Source: an uncultured Candidatus Berkelbacteria bacterium
Lineage (GTDB): Bacteria > Patescibacteriota > UBA1384 > CAILIB01
Length of the DNA: 8,753 bases
Reading direction: 5' to 3'
NCBI GenBank assembly: GCA_937895715.1
Contig: CALBLZ010000025.1
Span: 1-8,753 of the forward strand
Part shown: in pieces, positions 5,329 to 8,753 of the stretch
Layout: each line of letters starts with the position of its first letter
Position numbering within the stretch: position 1 is the first letter of the stretch
Notes under the pieces: model-generated
Told to the model about the DNA's origin: nothing
Databases searched by the model: none
Seen by the model: only the letters and a program-made list of their open reading frames with translations
Made by a program: the position numbers and the translations under genes

Positions 5329-6153
5329 CTACAGATTCGGGAACTGAATAGTCACTACTGTGCCGCGGCTTGGCTGTGAGCGAAATGTGATCGTGCCTTG
5401 GTGCATCCGTATAATTGCATTTGCGCTGTAAAGACCCAGGCCAATTCCCTCGTAGTCGAAGTTGTAGAGGCCGCTGCCGCGGTAAAACTTTTCACCGAGC
5501 TTAGCAATCACTTCACTATTCATTCCAACCCCCTGATCTGCGATCTCAATCGTATAGAAGCTGTTCTCGTACGCAAGCGTAACCTGAATCTGACCACCCT
5601 CTGCACTAAACTTAATTGCATTATCTAAAAGAGCGATTATCGACTGCTTCATGCGACGCACATCAATCCGCGTCTGCAGCTCTTCAACATTATTGGTGTG
5701 AAAATTGATCTTTACACCCTTCTTGCGAGCAAACACATCTATTGAGGCAATAGCACTGGTTACAAGCTCATTGATCTCCGCCACCACAATCTTTAGCTTG
5801 AGGCTGTTGCTATCAAGCTCACTAACCAGCACCAGCTGTTCAGCTACAATCCAGAGTCGCTGTTCTCCCAGCTGTATTGCATCGTACAGGCGCATGCGCT
5901 CTTCCGGCAGAATAGAAGAGTCACTTTCCTGCAAGCGCGCAACTGCTGTCTGAATGATTGTGATTGGAGTAAGCAAATAGTGCGAAGCAAGGCCCACAAA
6001 CTGCCCCTTACTATCATTGAGAATCTTTTGGTTCCGTATTTTGAGAACCCTGCCCACCACTAACACAAAGAAAAGCACACCTAACAAAAAACCAGCCGCA
6101 ACAAGAATTGCTTGCCCACCTACCCCTATAAGGAACCCCCCCGCTGTCTGCAT
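5329..6153 (-). CDS. Membrane-anchored sensor histidine kinase with atypical H-box
   Basis: With ATG 6153 the protein has 274 residues: one long hydrophobic segment (about 12-36), a short linker, a HisKA dimerisation helix with His58 in ASHYLLTPITII, and a HATPase_c domain. The ATPase motifs are the N-box LLDNAIKFS (Asn178), the G1 box IADQGVGM (Asp206), an F-box-like EKFYRG, and the G2 box EGIGLGLYSANAI. It would autophosphorylate and signal to a response regulator, but none is nearby, so it is an orphan here. Two things are odd. There is no extracellular or PAS/HAMP sensor domain, and the acidic residue normally following the phospho-His is Tyr59, with Leu61 replacing the usual Arg. The frame extends upstream to 6366, but that part lies antisense to the ATPase gene. 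TGG-TATACT six bases before ATG 6153 fixes the start and suggests a leaderless mRNA. It is divergent from the ATPase gene. Confidence 0.9.
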   Translation of the reverse strand: MQTAGGFLIGVGGQAILVAAGFLLGVLFFVLVVGRVLKIRNQKILNDSKGQFVGLASHYLLTPITIIQTAVARLQESDSSILPEERMRLYDAIQLGEQRLWIVAEQLVLVSELDSNSLKLKIVVAEINELVTSAIASIDVFARKKGVKINFHTNNVEELQTRIDVRRMKQSIIALLDNAIKFSAEGGQIQVTLAYENSFYTIEIADQGVGMNSEVIAKLGEKFYRGSGLYNFDYEGIGLGLYSANAIIRMHQGTITFRSQPSRGTVVTIQFPNL

Positions 6154-6159
6154 ACGCAA

Positions 6160-6168
6160 AGTATACCA
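6160..6168 (-). promoter_or_regulatory. Extended -10 promoter of the histidine kinase (leaderless)
   Basis: On the minus strand TGG-TATACT (6168-6160) precedes the kinase ATG by exactly six bases. The -35 position at 17-bp spacing (6188-6183, CAAATA) falls on the AAATATTT palindrome shared with the divergent promoter. Transcription would start at the ATG. Confidence 0.62.
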
Positions 6169-6179
6169 CGCAGACTCTG

Positions 6180-6187
6180 AAATATTT
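6180..6187. promoter_or_regulatory. AAATATTT palindrome at the centre of a symmetric divergent promoter
   Basis: This 8-base perfect palindrome is centred at 6183.5. That is exactly midway between the two -10 elements (6160 and 6207) and between the two start codons (6153 and 6214). It covers the -35 position of both promoters, so polymerase binding in the two directions should be mutually exclusive. It could also be an operator half-site core; that is inference. Confidence 0.45.
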
Positions 6188-6198
6188 GCCGCATCATC

Positions 6199-6207
6199 TG
6201 GTATAAT
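6199..6207 (+). promoter_or_regulatory. Extended -10 promoter of the FtsA/PilM-like gene (leaderless)
   Basis: TGG-TATAAT (6199-6207) is a perfect extended -10 consensus ending six bases before the ATG at 6214, predicting transcription start at the start codon. The -35 window (6179-6184, GAAATA) is poor, as is normal for extended -10 promoters. Confidence 0.68.
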
Positions 6208-6213
6208 CGGCAC

Positions 6214-7476
6214 ATGCGTCTCTTTCGAAAACACCCCCACACCACGGTGGCACTTTCGCTCGATATTGGTACCGAGTTTGTTAAAGCCCTGGTATTTGAG
6301 GTAGTCGAAGAGCATGGGATTGTTATCGGTAGCGGCCGTGAACGACAGCGCCTTTCCGACATCCACGGTGGAGCCGTAACCGACATCAGCGGTGTAATCG
6401 CTACAGCCGCCAAGGCTGTCGATCGAGCTTTCGAGCAGGCCGGCCGCGAGGCAAGCCAGGTAATTGTTGGGATTGCCGGCGAGCTAGTTAAAGGAACAAC
6501 CACTACCACAACCATCACTCGCAAATCCCCGAGCCACAAGATTACTGCTGGCGAACTACGGGAGATTATCGGTGAAGCACAAAAGAAAACGCTCGTTAAA
6601 TCCCGTAAAGATCTTGCCTGGGAAACGGGCTACGCCGAAATCGAAGTACAACTGGTCCACTCAGCCGTCGTTGGAGTTAAAATCGATGGCTACACAGTTA
6701 CAAATCCAATTAGCTTTCAGGGTAAAGAGGTAGAGGTAAGCATCTACACCTCGTACGCACCATCGGTGCACGTGGGAGCCCTACAAACTATCGTTGACGG
6801 CCTCGATCTCGATCTTATTTCGATTGCCACCGAGCCATACGCCGTTGCCCGCTGCTTTGGCGCCGAAGATTCTGGTGATATTTCTAGTATTTTCATTGAT
6901 GTAGGTGGCGGAACTACCGATATCGCAGTGGTACGTTCCGGCGGGCTCGAGGGCACCAAGATGTTTGCCCTAGGCGGGCGCGTATTTACAAAACGCATCG
7001 CTAGTGAGTTCAAGCTTCCCTTCCGGGATGCTGAAGCGCGCAAACTTTCGTACTCAAACGAAACCTGCACCGAAAAAGAGGCAAAGCAAATCCGCGACGC
7101 AATCGAGGGCGATGTTGCCGTGTGGCTATCAGGTGTAGAGCTCGCACTCGAAGAGTTCACTTCTTCCGATCGTTTCCAGGACAACCCACTGCTCCCAAGT
7201 CGAATTCACCTTTGTGGAGGAGGTAGTCTACTGCCCGACCTCAAAGAAGCGCTCGAAAAGAAGTCCTGGCGCGACAAGCTCCCGTTTGCGAAAGAGCCCG
7301 AGGTGCAGTACATTAAACCTGATCAGGTGAGCAATATTATCGATAAGACTGGCGCGCTCACTGGTGTCCAAGATGTTACCCCAATGGCACTGGCCAACAT
7401 CGCCCTAGACCTTATTGGCAACGAGCCGGTTTCAAGTAAAACCATGCATAAGTTACTCCGAGGGCTCCGCTCATGA
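6214..7476 (+). CDS. FtsA/PilM-like actin-fold ATPase
   Basis: This 420-residue cytoplasmic protein belongs to the FtsA/PilM (SHS2-containing actin-like ATPase) superfamily. The nucleotide-binding motifs are in order: phosphate 1 at 14-20 (LSLDIGT), phosphate 2 at 226-237 (IFIDVGGGTTDI) and the adenosine motif at 331-342 (IHLCGGGSLLPD). The SHS2/1C-type insertion lies at about 85-190, with VGIAGE and a TNPISFQGKEVEVSIYT segment resembling the FtsA pattern. A run of six threonines (95-100) is encoded in it. The C-terminus, KTMHKLLRGLRS, is short, basic and amphipathic, like the FtsA membrane-targeting helix. FtsA tethers FtsZ to the membrane, and PilM nucleates the inner-membrane type IV pilus platform via PilN. 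Here the coupled partner is not FtsZ but a single-pass membrane protein starting in an ATGA overlap. I therefore infer a membrane-recruited scaffold for an envelope structure and leave the gene unnamed. Confidence 0.87.
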   Translation: MRLFRKHPHTTVALSLDIGTEFVKALVFEVVEEHGIVIGSGRERQRLSDIHGGAVTDISGVIATAAKAVDRAFEQAGREASQVIVGIAGELVKGTTTTTTITRKSPSHKITAGELREIIGEAQKKTLVKSRKDLAWETGYAEIEVQLVHSAVVGVKIDGYTVTNPISFQGKEVEVSIYTSYAPSVHVGALQTIVDGLDLDLISIATEPYAVARCFGAEDSGDISSIFIDVGGGTTDIAVVRSGGLEGTKMFALGGRVFTKRIASEFKLPFRDAEARKLSYSNETCTEKEAKQIRDAIEGDVAVWLSGVELALEEFTSSDRFQDNPLLPSRIHLCGGGSLLPDLKEALEKKSWRDKLPFAKEPEVQYIKPDQVSNIIDKTGALTGVQDVTPMALANIALDLIGNEPVSSKTMHKLLRGLRS

Positions 7477-8753
7477 ATGTTCAGACACTCTATGTCGACG
7501 CATCTGACGAGATTACAACAGTAATCGAGCAGCTTAAGGCCGCCCAACAACCAATTGTTGCACTCGTTGTTCCCAAGGGCTCCGTTATTCTGCAGAGCAT
7601 CGTCAATCTTAAACTCGCTCGTAAAGCTGCCCAAGACGCTCAAAAAGATCTAATACTCGTTACTACCGATAAGATCGGGCGTAACCTAGCTGTTCAGTTG
7701 GGAATCCCGGTTGCCAATACCGAAAAAGAAATCCCCCAAGCCGCCAAGGGTGAGGCAGCAGAGGGAGAAGAGGCGAGTATCGTAAATGGTGTGCGTATCC
7801 ACCGCTACTATGCTGATGGCCCCGAAGAAGCTGCCGAGGCAGCCGCATCAGTTGCACCAGGCGCAGCCGCAGTTGCAGCTGCTACGACGGAACCGCTTGT
7901 GCCCCGTGAACTTCTCTCTCCTGAGAAACCACCTTCCTCTCCAGCAACTGAGACTGCTGTTCCTGCTGCCGGAGCGCCCGAAGCTCAACCCATTACACGT
8001 CGCAGTATTGCAACCGAGGCAGCCGAGCCTGCCACAGCAAGCGCTGCAGCTGTGCCAGCTGTTCCAGAAGAAACCTCTCCCCCAGTCGGCCCTACTCCAC
8101 AGCCAATCACTGCCATCCCCGTAGAAGCAAACGGTAGCCCAGCGCCACGGCCTCGCATGTCAAAACTGCGCCGCGTTCTTATGTTTGCTATCCCAGCCGT
8201 TGTGATATTCGCTGGGCTCGGTGCTGCCTTGGCTTTCTTCCCCAAGAGCACCGTTACCCTTACCGTAAAGGCAGAATCGTGGGAGAAAGAGCTGGCTTTT
8301 GCCGCTAAAGTCAGTCAGTCTCAAACCAGTGCAGATAGCCTAACTATCCCAGCTGAAGAGCTTACAGCCGAAACTGAAGGAAGTGTTCCGTTCACCGCAA
8401 CCGGCAAGGCCCGTGTCGGTACCCAGGCAACTGGTACAGCCACCATTTACAACAACCAGGAGGACACACCCCAACAACTCCCTGCAGGAGCTCGACTTGT
8501 TGCCAACGGAGTTAGCTTTATAACTAATGCGCCCGTTACAGTGCCTCGTGTCGAGTTTAAAAGAGGTGTACCGATTAACGGCGAAGCAAAGGTAGCTATC
8601 ACCGCAGTTGCCGTAGGTGAAGAAGGCAACCTTGACGGTGTTGGCGCGACAATTGCGTCACCCTCTAACACGCTACTTTACGCCCAGATCACCAAGACCA
8701 GCGGCGGAACCAGTCGTGAGGTAGTTGTGGTAAGCGACTCCGACATCGTAAAG
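7473..8753 (+). CDS. Single-pass membrane protein with baseplate-J-like external region (3' truncated by window)
   Basis: The frame is open from ATG 7473 to the window end (427 codons, no stop). The ATG overlaps the ATPase stop (ATGA), indicating translational coupling. Residues 1-85 look like a small cytoplasmic alpha/beta domain (LYVDASDEITTVIEQLKAA, IVALVVPKGSVI, LILVTTDKIGRNLA). Residues about 115-228 are a low-complexity Ala/Pro/Glu-rich linker. KLRRV before a hydrophobic segment (235-256) predicts one transmembrane helix with N inside and C outside. The external part begins FFPKSTVTLTV and contains a beta-rich stretch (about 305-405) with GTQATGTATIYNN, LPAGARLVANGVSFITN and VPRVEFKRG. 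This resembles the baseplate J / gp47 pattern found in CPR surface proteins; family assignment is from recall, not a search. It is the likely membrane partner of the ATPase. Function is unknown; an envelope or surface assembly role is inference. Confidence 0.85.
   Translation, partial: MNVQTLYVDASDEITTVIEQLKAAQQPIVALVVPKGSVILQSIVNLKLARKAAQDAQKDLILVTTDKIGRNLAVQLGIPVANTEKEIPQAAKGEAAEGEEASIVNGVRIHRYYADGPEEAAEAAASVAPGAAAVAAATTEPLVPRELLSPEKPPSSPATETAVPAAGAPEAQPITRRSIATEAAEPATASAAAVPAVPEETSPPVGPTPQPITAIPVEANGSPAPRPRMSKLRRVLMFAIPAVVIFAGLGAALAFFPKSTVTLTVKAESWEKELAFAAKVSQSQTSADSLTIPAEELTAETEGSVPFTATGKARVGTQATGTATIYNNQEDTPQQLPAGARLVANGVSFITNAPVTVPRVEFKRGVPINGEAKVAITAVAVGEEGNLDGVGATIASPSNTLLYAQITKTSGGTSREVVVVSDSDIVK

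Noticed and set aside
6154..6366. N-terminal extension of the histidine kinase frame up to 6366
   Set aside because: It lies antisense to the well-supported ATPase gene and its promoter, has no kinase-like content, and the extended -10 promoter six bases before ATG 6153 fixes the start there.
6744..7184. 146-codon minus-strand frame inside the ATPase gene
   Set aside because: It is Ser-rich and unrecognisable, and fully antisense to a frame with all the actin-type motifs.
7786..8124. Leu/Pro/Gln-rich plus-strand frame over the Ala/Pro linker
   Set aside because: It is an out-of-frame reading of the low-complexity repeat-like codons of the membrane protein gene, whose own frame is continuous through this stretch.

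Overview
The window looks like a chromosomal segment of a Patescibacteria/CPR bacterium, most likely Saccharibacteria (TM7). The basis is inference from gene content. It has a very compact 602-residue alanyl-tRNA synthetase without its C-terminal domains, and a sensor-less membrane histidine kinase. It also has an FtsA/PilM-like ATPase translationally coupled to a single-pass protein with a baseplate-J-like external part. Intergenic gaps are short, genes overlap by a few bases, and several starts look leaderless. No mobile element, CRISPR array, tRNA or rRNA gene was recognised.

Layout: positions 2-283 (+) hold the 3' end of rfbA, a dTDP-glucose-forming thymidylyltransferase. It meets, tail to tail with a 33-base overlap, a minus-strand block read right to left. 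That block contains a sensor histidine kinase (6153-5329), alaS (5308-3500), a roughly 500-base stretch rich in hairpins that ends in a terminator (about 3449-2958), greA (2862-2386) with its own strong promoter, a terminator, lysS (2330-801), and a Nudix hydrolase (808-251) that overlaps the lysS stop by 8 bases. From 6214 rightwards on the plus strand is a two-gene unit: an FtsA/PilM-like actin-fold ATPase (6214-7476) and a membrane protein (7473 to the window end, incomplete) joined by an ATGA overlap.

Function: the minus-strand block is mostly housekeeping (aminoacylation, transcript cleavage, nucleotide clean-up). The plus-strand pair looks like a cytoplasmic actin-like ATPase working with a cell-envelope protein, reminiscent of PilM-PilN or FtsA-divisome partnerships. 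Its partner has a long Ala/Pro-rich linker and an external baseplate-J-like domain. The kinase and the ATPase are transcribed divergently from one 60-base intergenic region whose two promoters are placed symmetrically around an 8-base palindrome.

Most interesting points: (1) four genes (lysS, alaS, kinase, ATPase) each have a -10-like hexamer ending exactly six bases before the ATG, pointing to leaderless mRNAs; (2) an unidentified structured RNA between alaS and greA; (3) the symmetric divergent promoter; (4) the ATPase/baseplate-J-like membrane protein pair; (5) the minimal AlaRS.
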